Source: Acinetobacter ursingii DSM 16037 = CIP 107286 (GTDB lineage Bacteria; Pseudomonadota; Gammaproteobacteria; Pseudomonadales; Moraxellaceae). Taken from it: a stretch of DNA of 64,000 nucleotides. The stretch spans positions 62,001 to 126,000 of the forward strand of contig NZ_KB849719.1 in the NCBI RefSeq assembly GCF_000368825.1, given 5' to 3'. Shown here piece after piece: positions 16,712-26,793 of the stretch. The stretch's first letter is position 1. Every line of letters starts with the position of its first letter. The notes under the pieces are model-generated. The model was given only the letters and a program-made list of their open reading frames with translations. It was not told the DNA's origin and searched no databases. The position numbers and the translations under genes are program-made.

Positions 16712-17716
16712 GTGAAATCTAAATTATGGCTATGGATTGGGTTGAATGTATTGTTGTTGCACGGATGTGCATCTACACCTAAAAATCATGCTGATTCAAT
16801 GCAGCTTTTTGCATCTCCTCAGGATTTGATCGACCAAAAACAATTGAATGGTGCAACAGGCATTTCACGTGAATATATCTATGACTGGGGACAACAACAA
16901 CCCAATATTGAACCAGAATCACTTTATCCACGGAAATATTTAAGTCAATATTGTCATGCCAATGGTGGGAAATTTTCTGTGCTGCGTCATAGCAATCTGA
17001 GTTTAATTAAAGATCATTCAACTAAAAAAATATTGGCATCTCATCCAAATGTGAAGCAGGGAATAGGAGCCTATCAATGTGATTATGGGGCTGAAAAAAG
17101 CTGGATTGTTTCGATTGAACCGACTGCACAACGTAAAAATCTAGATCAAAATGCAACCAGTGTCGTGAGTTTACAAACTCGAATAATGACGCTTGAAGAA
17201 ACTAAAACTTTTTATAGTAAAGCCAATCCTGTTTCTGCTATCTCACCTAAAAAAGGAGTAAGTAATCCGTCTTCGACCAAAAATATGAAGCATCAGTCTG
17301 ACAAAGAGATTGAAACAAAAAAAGAAGCTGATCTTAAAAAAGAATCAGATGCAAAAAAAGAGACGAAGCCTGTACCCATCGCTCCGATCAAGATGCCAGA
17401 AAAAGTGACTGAAACACCTCAATCACAACAATTAAAATACTATGTCACTGCACGTAAAGATTTGAGTAAGGGACACAACGAGATTGTTGCCTGCAATAAT
17501 GCTGAAAAAGCCTATAGTTATGGCAAGTTGTATAATACCAATGGAAGTAATGTATATGCTGAATCTGGCGTATTGGTTGCAAAATGCCTAACCCATGTAT
17601 CTGCTTATAAGAGCCGCTTTAGCAATCCTAAAGCTCGGGCAGTGGGGATTTTACAAAATCTAGCGACTCATCAAAATCATGCAGGTGCCCAAAATATGTT
17701 GAAACAGATTCAATAG
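16712..17716 (+). CDS. Putative lipoprotein of unknown function
   Basis: A 334-residue protein starting with GTG. The N-terminus MKSKLWLWIGLNVLLLHGCAS is a lipoprotein signal with the lipobox LHGC, so Cys19 would be acylated. An N-terminal domain (to about residue 165) has a conserved-looking YLSQYCHANGGKFSVLRH segment. A highly charged Lys/Glu-rich linker (about 190-225, with KKEADLKKESDAKKETK) leads to a C-terminal domain with two Cys (VACNNAEKAYSYG, VAKCLTHVSAYKSR). Function is unknown to me. The linker looks like a spacer across the periplasm or through peptidoglycan. Confidence 0.75.
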   Translation: MKSKLWLWIGLNVLLLHGCASTPKNHADSMQLFASPQDLIDQKQLNGATGISREYIYDWGQQQPNIEPESLYPRKYLSQYCHANGGKFSVLRHSNLSLIKDHSTKKILASHPNVKQGIGAYQCDYGAEKSWIVSIEPTAQRKNLDQNATSVVSLQTRIMTLEETKTFYSKANPVSAISPKKGVSNPSSTKNMKHQSDKEIETKKEADLKKESDAKKETKPVPIAPIKMPEKVTETPQSQQLKYYVTARKDLSKGHNEIVACNNAEKAYSYGKLYNTNGSNVYAESGVLVAKCLTHVSAYKSRFSNPKARAVGILQNLATHQNHAGAQNMLKQIQ

Positions 17717-17735
17717 TTTTTAAAGAATTAAGATA

Positions 17736-17781
17736 TTTCGTTTGAGCTTGTTGTATTGCCATATGTCAAACTCAAACGAAA
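17736..17781. terminator. Long-loop hairpin between convergent genes
   Basis: TTTCGTTTGAG (17736-17746) is perfectly complementary to CTCAAACGAAA (17771-17781): an 11-bp stem with a 24-nt loop. It lies between the convergent lipoprotein and DJ-1 genes. The long loop and lack of a strong T run make termination likely but not certain. Confidence 0.5.
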
Positions 17782-17811
17782 AAGCGATATTAAATAATAC
17801 TCATCGCCGTT

Positions 17812-18390
17812 CTACAGCGTAATTTGAGCTCCAAGTACTTTGACAAACTGAGAAAGCCATGCAGGATGTGCAGGCCAAGCAGGGGCGGTGACGAAATGTC
17901 CATCGGTGACGGCTTCTGTGACCGCAATATCTGCATATTGACCACCCGCCAATTTTACTTCGGCTGCACATGCAGGATAAGCCGAACATAAACGACCACG
18001 AATTACATCTGCTGCGGCCAATAACTGAGCACCATGACAAACAGCGGCGATTGGTTTTTGTGCGTTGTCAAATTCACGGACAATGGCGACCACACGTTCA
18101 TTCATGCGTAAATATTCTGGCGCGCGCCCACCGGGGATCACAAGCCCAACATAATCTTGTGTATTAACGGCATTAAAATCATAATTAATGGCAAAATTAT
18201 GCCCACGTTTTTCACTATAGGTTTGATCGCCCTCAAAATCATGAATAGCGGTTGCAATCTGATCACCCGCTTTCTTTTCAGGACAAACCGCATGTACGGT
18301 ATATCCTAAGCCGGTCAGAAATTGAAAAGGAACCATTGTTTCATAATCTTCAGCATAATCGCCGACCAACATTAAAATTTGTTTGGACAT
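17812..18390 (-). CDS. DJ-1/PfpI family protein
   Basis: A 192-residue class I glutamine amidotransferase-like protein. The nucleophile elbow is [10 protein letters not shown] with Cys118-His119, and the supporting acidic residue is in the N-terminal DYAEDYE (Glu14). The motif [14 protein letters not shown] is typical of PfpI/YhbO-like members. These have been described as proteases, glyoxalases or deglycases, and the activity is disputed, so I only assign the family. The N-terminus [17 protein letters not shown] supports the start. No operon partner is seen. Confidence 0.9.
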   Translation of the reverse strand: MSKQILMLVGDYAEDYETMVPFQFLTGLGYTVHAVCPEKKAGDQIATAIHDFEGDQTYSEKRGHNFAINYDFNAVNTQDYVGLVIPGGRAPEYLRMNERVVAIVREFDNAQKPIAAVCHGAQLLAAADVIRGRLCSAYPACAAEVKLAGGQYADIAVTEAVTDGHFVTAPAWPAHPAWLSQFVKVLGAQITL

Positions 18391-18632
18391 GCGTTAATCC
18401 TCTTTTGTTGTGTTTATTGCCAAGAAAAAAAGCATAAAAATTGATCTCAAGCATGTATCAACCATAGCATAACCGCCTTGATGCTTTAAGTTATTCCTCT
18501 TGTCTCTTTAGTCGAATGCTATTAAGTTATTTTGCATTGCTAAAGTTGCTAAAAAAAGTCATGAACATAAGATGATCGAACTTTACTTAAATTATGAGTC
18601 AAGAAAATGTGAACCAAAAGAGTGTATAAAAT

Positions 18633-19403
18633 ATGAATCATAATAATAAAACTTCCAGACAATGTATTTGGGCAATATTGCTAATGGCTATCACGATTAC
18701 AGCCTCAGCAGCTCCATTCAATATTCTTGAGTTTAAGAAAAATCAGTTAAATACAATTGAACAAACGCAAATTTGTACACAACTAAAACTACTTTGTGAT
18801 CAGACTGAACAATTACGGAGTCTTAAAGCACCCGATCACAAGTTGTGGTTGCTTAAAAATGATCGCATTGCCGTCTTTCAAACATCTCCATCAGGTTTGA
18901 AGCTTGATGGTCAATGGCAGCTTCCGCTTGCTGTAGAACATACAAATGATGATGACTCATCCTTTATATTTCCTAAGTTATTTCCAATGACACCAACGCG
19001 TTATGCCGTTGCGGTGATTGCACCCTTTTCAGAGATGTATTCAGGTGGAGGTGCGAGCATTGAGCGCGCTAGTTTTTATGAATTGCTTGAGCAGGGAAAA
19101 ACACAACGCTTTATAACAGATTATCCCTTTAGTTTTACTCGAATGATTCGTGCTTGTTTCTCAGAACAGGATTATGAACAGGCTAAAGATCGATGTCATG
19201 ATGAGGATGGTCTAAGTCTGGATATTCGCCCGATTAAACCGATGTTGTGGCAATTTCGCTATCACTACCATTTAGATATCTCGTCTGTATCAGATTCGGG
19301 TGAGAAGTCTTATAAAGGCAGTCGTAATCTAAATATTGATTTAAATCAGGCTCCACAACAACCAAATATTCCAGATGATTGGAATTATACAGGGCAAGGA
19401 TAA
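18633..19403 (+). CDS. Exported protein of unknown function (256 aa)
   Basis: A signal peptide (MNHNNKTSRQCIWAILLMAI, cleavage near ASA-AP) leads a 230-residue mature domain. It has four Cys in pairs (QICTQLKLLCDQ and RACFSEQDYEQAKDRCHDED) that could form two disulfides, consistent with a periplasmic protein. No family is recognised. It ends in a Pro-rich tail (QAPQQPNIPDDWNYTGQG). The next gene, 80 bp downstream on the same strand, is also exported; whether they act together is unknown. Confidence 0.7.
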   Translation: MNHNNKTSRQCIWAILLMAITITASAAPFNILEFKKNQLNTIEQTQICTQLKLLCDQTEQLRSLKAPDHKLWLLKNDRIAVFQTSPSGLKLDGQWQLPLAVEHTNDDDSSFIFPKLFPMTPTRYAVAVIAPFSEMYSGGGASIERASFYELLEQGKTQRFITDYPFSFTRMIRACFSEQDYEQAKDRCHDEDGLSLDIRPIKPMLWQFRYHYHLDISSVSDSGEKSYKGSRNLNIDLNQAPQQPNIPDDWNYTGQG

Positions 19404-19483
19404 GCTCTTATTTACAGCCAAGTTACAGATGCAAGGAATCTAACTATGATAGAAATAGGAAATTGTTGATTGGAGTTAGATGA

Positions 19484-20002
19484 ATGTCTCGCCTATATGA
19501 TGTGATTCGCCGTAAATATTCTATTCTTGGAACTTCACTTGTTCTGTTAAGTAGTTTGGGTGGAACTCAAATCGCGAGTGCTGGCCCCGCTGTCGATCAA
19601 TTGAGTGATTGTCTGGTCAAATCGACGACTGCTACAGATAAGACTACAGTATTGCAATGGACCTATGCAGCTTTATCGGTACATCCAGACTTAAAAGCGT
19701 TTAGTAATATTACGCCTACGCAAAAAGATCAGTTAGATCAAAAACTGGCGCAAGTTTTACAGCGAATTATCGTTGAACAATGTTCGGCGCAGACCAAAGC
19801 GGTGATTCAGACTGAAGGATTACACGCGGTTGGACAGAGTTTTCAGCAGTTAGGGCGTGATGCAGGGGAAAGCATTATTAAAGACCCTGCGGTGAATCAG
19901 CAGTTACAAGGAACGCTTCGTTATATTGATTTAAATAAGATTGCGATGACGTTTTTGACGCCTGATGTATTGGGTAAGTTGGGTGTGTTAAGAGGGCAGT
20001 GA
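19484..20002 (+). CDS. Exported protein of unknown function (172 aa)
   Basis: The N-terminus has a basic segment and hydrophobic core ending in an AxA site (RRKYSILGTSLVLLSSLGGT, QIASA-GP), so the protein should be exported. The mature part is helical, with two Cys (LSDCLVKSTT and VEQCSAQTK) that could pair. A GGAG eight bases before the ATG supports the start. I recognise no family; similar small secreted helical proteins occur in Acinetobacter, but I cannot name one with a function. Confidence 0.7.
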   Translation: MSRLYDVIRRKYSILGTSLVLLSSLGGTQIASAGPAVDQLSDCLVKSTTATDKTTVLQWTYAALSVHPDLKAFSNITPTQKDQLDQKLAQVLQRIIVEQCSAQTKAVIQTEGLHAVGQSFQQLGRDAGESIIKDPAVNQQLQGTLRYIDLNKIAMTFLTPDVLGKLGVLRGQ

Positions 20003-20407
20003 TAAGAGTCGAGTACCCTTTTAAGTAATCAGTATAATAAAAGAAGTTGTTACTTGGATGTATTGGTGATGGCTTCTAAATATTAATAACTGTTAAGAAA
20101 AATCTAGTTGTGAGATTTAACTATATTTGATATTAAATAAATTATTTTTATGAAATTACAGCTATTTGTTTGATAGTTAGTTTTTTTATTTGAAATATGT
20201 GGCTATTGCTCAAGGGTTTTTAAATTAAAATTCATTTTTTATTTTTATTTTTATTTAATTGTTTTTTTATTTGTTTTTAATAATTGTGATCGTTGGGACT
20301 TAAATGTTTTTCTGAAAAATCTCTTATTTTTTGATTTTAGTGTAATTATTATTTTTCTATTATGATATATACTTTAGTTGGGGTTAATTAAATTTAGAAA
20401 ATGAAAG
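20003..20407. other. Gene-free, very AT-rich interval of 405 bp
   Basis: The stretch 20080-20400 is strikingly AT-rich, with runs such as ATTTTTTATTTTTATTTTT, and holds no gene. It separates typical Acinetobacter genes from the low-GC protease unit. Such DNA would be a likely H-NS-type silencing target and supports acquisition by transfer. Confidence 0.6.
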
Positions 20408-21403
20408 ATGACATCTATAGCTATACAGAAAAAAATTGATAGGGTTAAAAAAGAGTTTATACAGGAGAATAGTTTTTCTGTAGAAGACATTGATTCAACT
20501 GATTCAACTGATTCAACTGATTCAACTGATTCAAATGATTCAAATGATTCAAATGATTTAGTTGATCAGATTATATATATGGGAGAAATCTCTTTTGATG
20601 GGTACAATGAAATTACAAAAATTTGTGATCAGTTAAAACTGCTAGGAAATAAAAAAGCAAAACTATACTTGTGTACATATGGTGGTAATCCTCACGCAGG
20701 ATTTAGAATTGGTAGAGCTTTACAACACCATTATGAAAATGGATTTGAAGTCATTATTGTAAATGATTGTAAGTCAGCAGGTACTTTAATTTGTTTAGGA
20801 GCTTCAAGCATTGTGTTGGCGGATAAAGGAGAGCTTGGACCTCTAGATATTCAGCTTAGCAAATCAACAGAACTATTTGAACGTACATCTGGTCTTGATT
20901 TACCACAATCTGTTTCGGCATTAACTCAGAATGTAAAATCTATGCTAAAAGACTTATTGATCGAAATGAGAATGGGGGGGCAACTATCTACAAAAATCGC
21001 AAGTGAAATGGCCACAAATGTAACAACAGGTGTTTTTGCCCCTATTTTTGCTCAAATTGATCCTTTGAGGTTGGGAGAGCTACATAGGGCAACAATGATT
21101 GCGTTTGAATATGGTCGCCGGTTAGCTGAAAAATCACAAAATTTGAAAGAAGGGGCTTTAGTCAAATTGATAAGTGCATATCCTGCACATAGTTTTGTTA
21201 TTGATCGTAAAGAAGCTAAACAATTATTTAAAAACGTATCCAAACCTACGGCAAATGAAGTAGAATTCATAAAGACGCTAGATAAAATGGCAACAGATCA
21301 TCTATCAAGCAATAACCCTGTTATATGTTTTTCTTTAAATAAACCTATTGATGTATCTGATGATACTGATAAATTAGAGGCTGTGAGTAATGAAAACTGC
21401 TGA
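20408..21403 (+). CDS. SDH-family Clp-fold serine protease
   Basis: A 331-residue protein with a ClpP/crotonase fold of the SDH-proteinase type. After an N-terminal helix and the Asp-Ser-Thr/Asn repeat (residues 29-49), the core shows IIYMGEISFDGYNEITK, the oxyanion-loop LYLCTYGGNPHAGFRIGRAL (87-105), the nucleophile motif NDCKSAGTLICLGASSIVLA with Ser123, and GELGPLDIQL (141-150), where known members have GPxDPQ. No signal peptide or membrane helix is seen, so it is cytosolic. The target is unknown. Base composition is lower in G+C than its neighbours. The ribosome-binding site is weak. It overlaps a 59-residue gene by 14 bp. Confidence 0.85.
   Translation: MTSIAIQKKIDRVKKEFIQENSFSVEDIDSTDSTDSTDSTDSNDSNDSNDLVDQIIYMGEISFDGYNEITKICDQLKLLGNKKAKLYLCTYGGNPHAGFRIGRALQHHYENGFEVIIVNDCKSAGTLICLGASSIVLADKGELGPLDIQLSKSTELFERTSGLDLPQSVSALTQNVKSMLKDLLIEMRMGGQLSTKIASEMATNVTTGVFAPIFAQIDPLRLGELHRATMIAFEYGRRLAEKSQNLKEGALVKLISAYPAHSFVIDRKEAKQLFKNVSKPTANEVEFIKTLDKMATDHLSSNNPVICFSLNKPIDVSDDTDKLEAVSNENC
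20492..20554 (+). repeat. Seven tandem 9-bp repeats inside the protease gene
   Basis: Four copies of GATTCAACT (20492-20527) are followed by three of GATTCAAAT (20528-20554). They are in frame and encode DST x4 then DSN x3, a flexible acidic linker between the N-terminal helix and the Clp fold. Perfect short repeats of a multiple of three can change copy number without breaking the frame. Confidence 0.95.
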
Positions 21404-21569
21404 TATCAAGGAATTCGAAAAGCGGATTCGTGATACATACTCCGCAATTCATAGAGAGCAAGAAGAGTCTAAACGTGTCGCTAATATGCTTAATAAAGAG
21501 TGGCATACGCAGCAAAATGCATATTTTAAGGCACAGCAAGTTGTTACACAACAGTTGAAATCTTATTAA
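21390..21569 (+). CDS. Small helical protein overlapping the SDH protease gene (59 aa)
   Basis: An ATG at 21390 opens a 59-codon frame overlapping the last 14 bp of the protease gene in another frame. The product (MKTADIKEFEKRIRDTYSAI, then HREQEESKRVANMLNKEWHT, then QQNAYFKAQQVVTQQLKSY) is charged, Gln-rich and almost certainly a long amphipathic helix or coiled coil. Its overlap with the upstream gene and the terminator right after it indicate a two-gene transcription unit. It may be an adaptor, substrate or regulator of the protease; this is inference. No homologue is recognised. Confidence 0.7.
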   Translation: MKTADIKEFEKRIRDTYSAIHREQEESKRVANMLNKEWHTQQNAYFKAQQVVTQQLKSY

Positions 21570-21590
21570 TTATTATAAGCTTAAAAACGA

Positions 21591-21617
21591 AACCCGCTCT
21601 AATGCGGGTTTTATTTT
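21591..21617 (+). terminator. Terminator of the SDH protease unit
   Basis: AACCCGC (21591-21597) pairs with GCGGGTT (21604-21610) around a 6-nt loop, followed by TTATTTTG. It closes the two-gene unit 21 bp after the small gene. Confidence 0.85.
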
Positions 21618-21673
21618 GAAATGAGATTAGTTAAAATAAATTGTCTTAACTTATTGATTTTATAATTTATTCG

Positions 21674-22138
21674 TTATAACTCACAAGCCTTGCCTTCATA
21701 TTCATAGCGGTTAACTTTATAAGCTTGACCATCCCAACGATAGACTGCAAAGCAGAAACCAGGCCCTCCATTTTCAATATCTAGCCAGCCATCAGTTCCT
21801 TTCGTTTGAAGAAAATTGGGGATGCCTGAATTACTAAATAATTGCTTCCATTTCCCATTTTTTTGCTGGGCCACAATATAATACCCAACGCCTGTATTGC
21901 CATAACACATGGTGCCGTAATCTGAAACAATTGCATCTTTCAGCCCATCACCGTTTAAATCAGCATAAGTCGTAATTTCACCGACTGAACAATCACTTTT
22001 CCAGCCTTTTTTGCTTTTTGTAAAACCTGCCGCTTTAAAGATAGTATCAGTATAAGCTTTAGGGACTTGAGGTGTTTGTGCAAAATTAGAATTGCTGATT
22101 AAAAGTAAACAAGTACTCAGAAGTAATCTATTTTTCAT
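21674..22138 (-). CDS. Exported protein with an FG-GAP/VCBS-like calcium motif
   Basis: A 154-residue protein with a signal peptide (MKNRLLLSTCLLLISNSNFA-QT) and the motif ADLNGDGLKDAIVSDYG, an EF-hand-like DxNxDGxxD loop found in FG-GAP repeats. The mature part has four Cys (SDCSVGE, TMCYGN, GFCFAVY, KACEL), compatible with disulfides in the periplasm. Only one repeat is present, so it is not a full beta-propeller. The start at 22138 is preferred because it gives a normal signal peptide; an in-frame ATG at 22153 would add five residues. Function is unknown. Confidence 0.75.
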   Translation of the reverse strand: MKNRLLLSTCLLLISNSNFAQTPQVPKAYTDTIFKAAGFTKSKKGWKSDCSVGEITTYADLNGDGLKDAIVSDYGTMCYGNTGVGYYIVAQQKNGKWKQLFSNSGIPNFLQTKGTDGWLDIENGGPGFCFAVYRWDGQAYKVNRYEYEGKACEL

Positions 22139-22206
22139 AAGTTGAATGATCATGTCAGTTTTAGTTTAAAAAATTATTGTGCAGGTATTTTATCCTATAA
22201 AACCAA

Positions 22207-22230
22207 AAAACCCGTTCTAAAACGGGTTTT
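22207..22230 (-). terminator. Terminator of the gatCAB operon
   Basis: A 10-bp perfect stem AAAACCCGTT/AACGGGTTTT with a 4-nt loop, 20 bp past the gatB stop codon on the minus strand, with a T run on the transcript side. Confidence 0.9.
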
Positions 22231-22249
22231 CTTTTGAGGTTAGCTCAAT

Positions 22250-23740
22250 TTAACCAATCAATTTCTTCATCAATTCATTCACTTGAGCTGGGTTGGCTTT
22301 ACCTTTTGCCGCTTTCATGACTTGACCAACCAGACCATTAAAAGCTTTTTCCTTACCAGATTTGTACTCTTCAACCATTTTTTCATTGGCTGCAAGTACG
22401 TCTTTGATAATCGCTTCAATCGCACCCGTATCGGTTTCTTGCTTTAAGCCTTTTTCGCTAATAATGTCATCGGCAGATTTACCTTCTGCTTCCCACATAA
22501 AGCCAAACACTTGCTTAGCAATCTTACCGTTAATGGTGTTATCCACAATACGCGCAATCATACCGCCAAGCTGTTCAGCAGAAACAGGAGAGTCTGCCAA
22601 TTCCAGACCTGCTTTGTTTAAAGCGCCTGAGAATTCACCCATCACCCAGTTTGCAGAGACTTTACCTTGCTTTGCACCGCCAGAAGCCGCAACCACAGCT
22701 TCATAGAAATCTGCCATTTCGCGTGAAAGCGTGAGAACATGCGCATCATATTCAGTCACAGCAAAATCAGCGATAAAACGTTCACGACGGGCAGCAGGTA
22801 ATTCTGGCATGGTCGCTTTAATGGCTTCAATTTGTTCATCGGCAATAATTACTGGGAGCAAGTCTGGATCAGGGAAGTAGCGGTAATCATTGGCTTCTTC
22901 TTTCGAGCGCATGGAACGGGTTTCCATCTTGTTCGGATCAAACAAACGGGTTTCCTGATCAATCGAACCGCCGTATTCCAAAATTTCCATTTGGCGTTCA
23001 ATTTCAACATTAATCGCTTGTTCAATGAAACGGAATGAATTGAGGTTTTTTAACTCACAACGGGTACCAAATGCATCACCCGGACGACGCAACGACACAT
23101 TACAGTCCGCACGGAATGAGCCTTCTGCCATGTTGCCATCCGAAATACCTAGCCAGCGAACCAAAGTATGAATCGATTTGATATAGGCAACGGCTTCTTC
23201 GACTGAACGCATATCGGGTTCAGATACGATTTCAAGTAAAGGTGTACCCGCACGGTTTAAGTCAATGCCTGACTGACCTTCAAACTGGTCATGTATTGAC
23301 TTGCCTGCATCTTCTTCAAGATGCGCACGGGTCACGCCAATACGCTTAACTTCACCATCTTCAAGCTGAATGTCGATATGCCCCAAACCAACAATAGGGT
23401 TGTCCATCTGGCTAATCTGATAGCCTTTAGGAGAATCTGGGTAGAAATAATTTTTACGCGCAAACACCGATGCTTGATCGATATACGCATCAATGCCCAA
23501 ACCAAAACGAATGGCCAAATTTACCACTTCTGCATTTAGCACTGGCAGCACGCCCGGCATAGCCAAATCGATAAGACTCGCTTGTGTATTTGGGTCTTGA
23601 CCAAATTCAGTCGATGAACCTGAGAAAATTTTAGATTGGGTTGCCAACTGCGTGTGAATCTCAATCCCAATCACCACTTCCCAACCATCAATCAACTTTG
23701 ATTTTGGCTTTTTCTGAGCTACGTTTGCAGTATTGTTCAT
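22250..23740 (-). CDS. gatB: Aspartyl/glutamyl-tRNA amidotransferase subunit B
   Basis: GatB binds misacylated Glu-tRNA(Gln) or Asp-tRNA(Asn) and activates the side-chain carboxylate for amidation. The 496-residue protein has the family start [20 protein letters not shown], the conserved [20 protein letters not shown] and [12 protein letters not shown] segments of the catalytic cradle, and the YqeY-like C-terminal domain ([20 protein letters not shown]) that binds tRNA. Its start codon overlaps the gatA stop by 1 bp (TAATG), which indicates translational coupling. It is the last gene of gatCAB. Confidence 0.98.
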   Translation of the reverse strand: MNNTANVAQKKPKSKLIDGWEVVIGIEIHTQLATQSKIFSGSSTEFGQDPNTQASLIDLAMPGVLPVLNAEVVNLAIRFGLGIDAYIDQASVFARKNYFYPDSPKGYQISQMDNPIVGLGHIDIQLEDGEVKRIGVTRAHLEEDAGKSIHDQFEGQSGIDLNRAGTPLLEIVSEPDMRSVEEAVAYIKSIHTLVRWLGISDGNMAEGSFRADCNVSLRRPGDAFGTRCELKNLNSFRFIEQAINVEIERQMEILEYGGSIDQETRLFDPNKMETRSMRSKEEANDYRYFPDPDLLPVIIADEQIEAIKATMPELPAARRERFIADFAVTEYDAHVLTLSREMADFYEAVVAASGGAKQGKVSANWVMGEFSGALNKAGLELADSPVSAEQLGGMIARIVDNTINGKIAKQVFGFMWEAEGKSADDIISEKGLKQETDTGAIEAIIKDVLAANEKMVEEYKSGKEKAFNGLVGQVMKAAKGKANPAQVNELMKKLIG

Positions 23741-25218
23741 TATGCAGTCTCCTCAGCAATTGCCGCACGTTGTGTGTGGAATTGAGTGTCTTGTTGGTAT
23801 TGATGCACAATTGAAAGTAATTGTGATTCTGACCAGTAATTGCCAATCAATTGTAAGCCCACTGGCAAGTTGTTACTGTCCAAGCCCACAGGTGCATTAA
23901 TTGCAGGTAAGCCCGCAAGGTTGACTGCAAGGGTATAAATATCGCCCAAGTACATTTCAACAGGGGTTAAATCAGCTCCAATCTTGTACGCAGTGGTTGG
24001 CGCCGAAGGTGCTGCAATCACATCAACAGTTTCAAATGCTTTTAAGAAATCTTGTTGGATCAAACGACGTACTTTTTGTGCCTTCACGTAATAGGCATCG
24101 TAATAACCCGCAGAGAGGGCATAAGTTCCAATCAGGATACGACGTTGTACTTCAGCACCAAAACCTTCAGAGCGTGAACGCTTGTATAAATCCATCAAGT
24201 CGACTGGATTTTCACAGCGATAACCATAACGCACGCCATCATAACGTGACAGGTTCGAAGATGCTTCAGCAGGGGCAATCAAGTAATAAGTTGGCACATA
24301 GCTTTCAGTCATGCTGAGATCAATCTCAACCAAGATCGCCCCCATGTCTTCAAGCTTTTTCAAAGATTCTTCAACACGTGCTTTAACGTCAGCATCTAAA
24401 CCTGCCACATTGAAGTATTGTTTTGGAATCCCAATACGCAAGCCTTTCAACGAGGTTGCATTTAGATTCGCAACGTAATCATCGACTTCTTTATCGACCG
24501 ATGTGGAATCTTTGGCATCATGTCCTGCAATCACATTCATCAAATAGGCACAATCTTCAGCCGAACGTGCCATTGGCCCGCCTTGATCCAGTGAAGATGC
24601 ATAGGCGATCATACCGAAGCGAGAGACACGACCATAAGTCGGTTTTAAGCCTGTTAAGCCGCAGAATGAAGCAGGTTGACGAATCGACCCGCCTGTATCT
24701 GTCCCTGTAGCAAAAGGTGCAAGATCAGCCGCCACTGCTGCTGCTGAACCGCCAGACGAACCACCAGGAACTCGATCCACCGCCCACGGGTTTTTGGTCG
24801 CACCGAAATAGGAGCTTTCTGAGGTTGAGCCCATGGCAAACTCATCCATATTCACTTTACCCAAAGTGACCAGACCTGCTGCTTTGGCTTTGGCAACCAC
24901 AGTAGCATCATAAGGAGAGATAAAGTTATCCAGCATTTTTGAACCCGCAGTGGTTTTAATGCCTTGGGTACAGAAAATATCTTTATGTGCTAACGGAATG
25001 CCTGTTAATACGGTGGCATGACCTGCTTTGAATGCGGCATCCGCGGCATCGGCTTCAGCCAGTGCTTGTTCAGGTGTAACAGTCACATAACTTTGAATCT
25101 TTGTGTCAAGCTTGGCAATACGATCCAGATAATGTTGAGTCAATTCGCGTGAGGAAAATTTCGTCTGGCTTAAGCCTTCGGAAAGTTCACGAATAGATAA
25201 GCGATGTAAATCTGTCAT
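23740..25218 (-). CDS. gatA: Aspartyl/glutamyl-tRNA amidotransferase subunit A
   Basis: GatA is the amidase that releases ammonia from glutamine for the transamidation by GatB. The 492-residue protein carries the amidase signature: the catalytic Lys in IPLAHKDIF, then [20 protein letters not shown] with the cis-Ser and nucleophile Ser in [14 protein letters not shown]. The start [18 protein letters not shown] is typical. It lies between gatC (71 bp upstream) and gatB (1-bp overlap). The ammonia tunnel to GatB is a family property, not visible here. Confidence 0.98.
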   Translation of the reverse strand: MTDLHRLSIRELSEGLSQTKFSSRELTQHYLDRIAKLDTKIQSYVTVTPEQALAEADAADAAFKAGHATVLTGIPLAHKDIFCTQGIKTTAGSKMLDNFISPYDATVVAKAKAAGLVTLGKVNMDEFAMGSTSESSYFGATKNPWAVDRVPGGSSGGSAAAVAADLAPFATGTDTGGSIRQPASFCGLTGLKPTYGRVSRFGMIAYASSLDQGGPMARSAEDCAYLMNVIAGHDAKDSTSVDKEVDDYVANLNATSLKGLRIGIPKQYFNVAGLDADVKARVEESLKKLEDMGAILVEIDLSMTESYVPTYYLIAPAEASSNLSRYDGVRYGYRCENPVDLMDLYKRSRSEGFGAEVQRRILIGTYALSAGYYDAYYVKAQKVRRLIQQDFLKAFETVDVIAAPSAPTTAYKIGADLTPVEMYLGDIYTLAVNLAGLPAINAPVGLDSNNLPVGLQLIGNYWSESQLLSIVHQYQQDTQFHTQRAAIAEETA

Positions 25219-25289
25219 AAGTAAAAATTCTATATCGTCAAATTCTAAAATTTAGGGAGATAAATCACAAAGAATTTATCTGTTTTTAA

Positions 25290-25601
25290 CTATTCAATGA
25301 CGCGTGGAACCAGATAAAGTCCGTCCTGCGTTTCAGGTGCAACTGCTTGATATTCATCGCGATGATTGCTTTCAGTGACCACATCGGCACGCAAGGGCTG
25401 CGGGTTGTCAAACGGACTTTTCAGAGGTTCAACACCCTCAGTATCAATGCTTTTTAGGCTGTCCATCATGTCTAAAATTTTATTTAGACTTTGAGCATAG
25501 TCGCTAGATTGCGTATCATTAAGCGACAATCGAGCAAGATTGGCGATTTGAGATACGGTTTGTGCATTTAAATCTGAATGCTGAGCATCCGATGTAGACA
25601 T
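25290..25601 (-). CDS. gatC: Aspartyl/glutamyl-tRNA amidotransferase subunit C
   Basis: The 103-residue GatC stabilises the GatA-GatB complex. It shows the family pattern AQTVSQIANLARLSLNDTQS, a helical middle (LNKILDMMDSLKSIDTEGVE) and the conserved PLRADVVTES, ending near GLYLVPRVIE. I start at the ATG at 25601, preceded by TTAGGTGATGTT; a longer in-frame reading to 25697 would add 32 residues that do not look like GatC. It is the first gene of the operon and is divergent from mreB, sharing a 131-bp promoter region. Confidence 0.95.
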   Translation of the reverse strand: MSTSDAQHSDLNAQTVSQIANLARLSLNDTQSSDYAQSLNKILDMMDSLKSIDTEGVEPLKSPFDNPQPLRADVVTESNHRDEYQAVAPETQDGLYLVPRVIE

Positions 25602-25723
25602 AACATCACCTAAGTCAGTATTAAAAATTTGCAAATAATGTGGCTTATAATAAGCGATTGACTTGTTCAAAGCATCACATTTAGTTAAAGTTGCCAACTT
25701 GCGTCCATATAAAGTTTAACTGA

Positions 25724-26773
<1,050 letters not shown>

Positions 26774-26793
26774 TACTTTTTAAGGACGAGGCG

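Noticed and set aside
20492..20554. CRISPR-like repeats
   Set aside because: The 9-bp units are contiguous, without spacers, and are in-frame coding repeats of the protease gene.
22362..22706. 114-codon plus-strand frame in gatB
   Set aside because: Antisense shadow of gatB with Ser/Pro/Ala-rich composition typical of such frames; no family and no ribosome-binding site.
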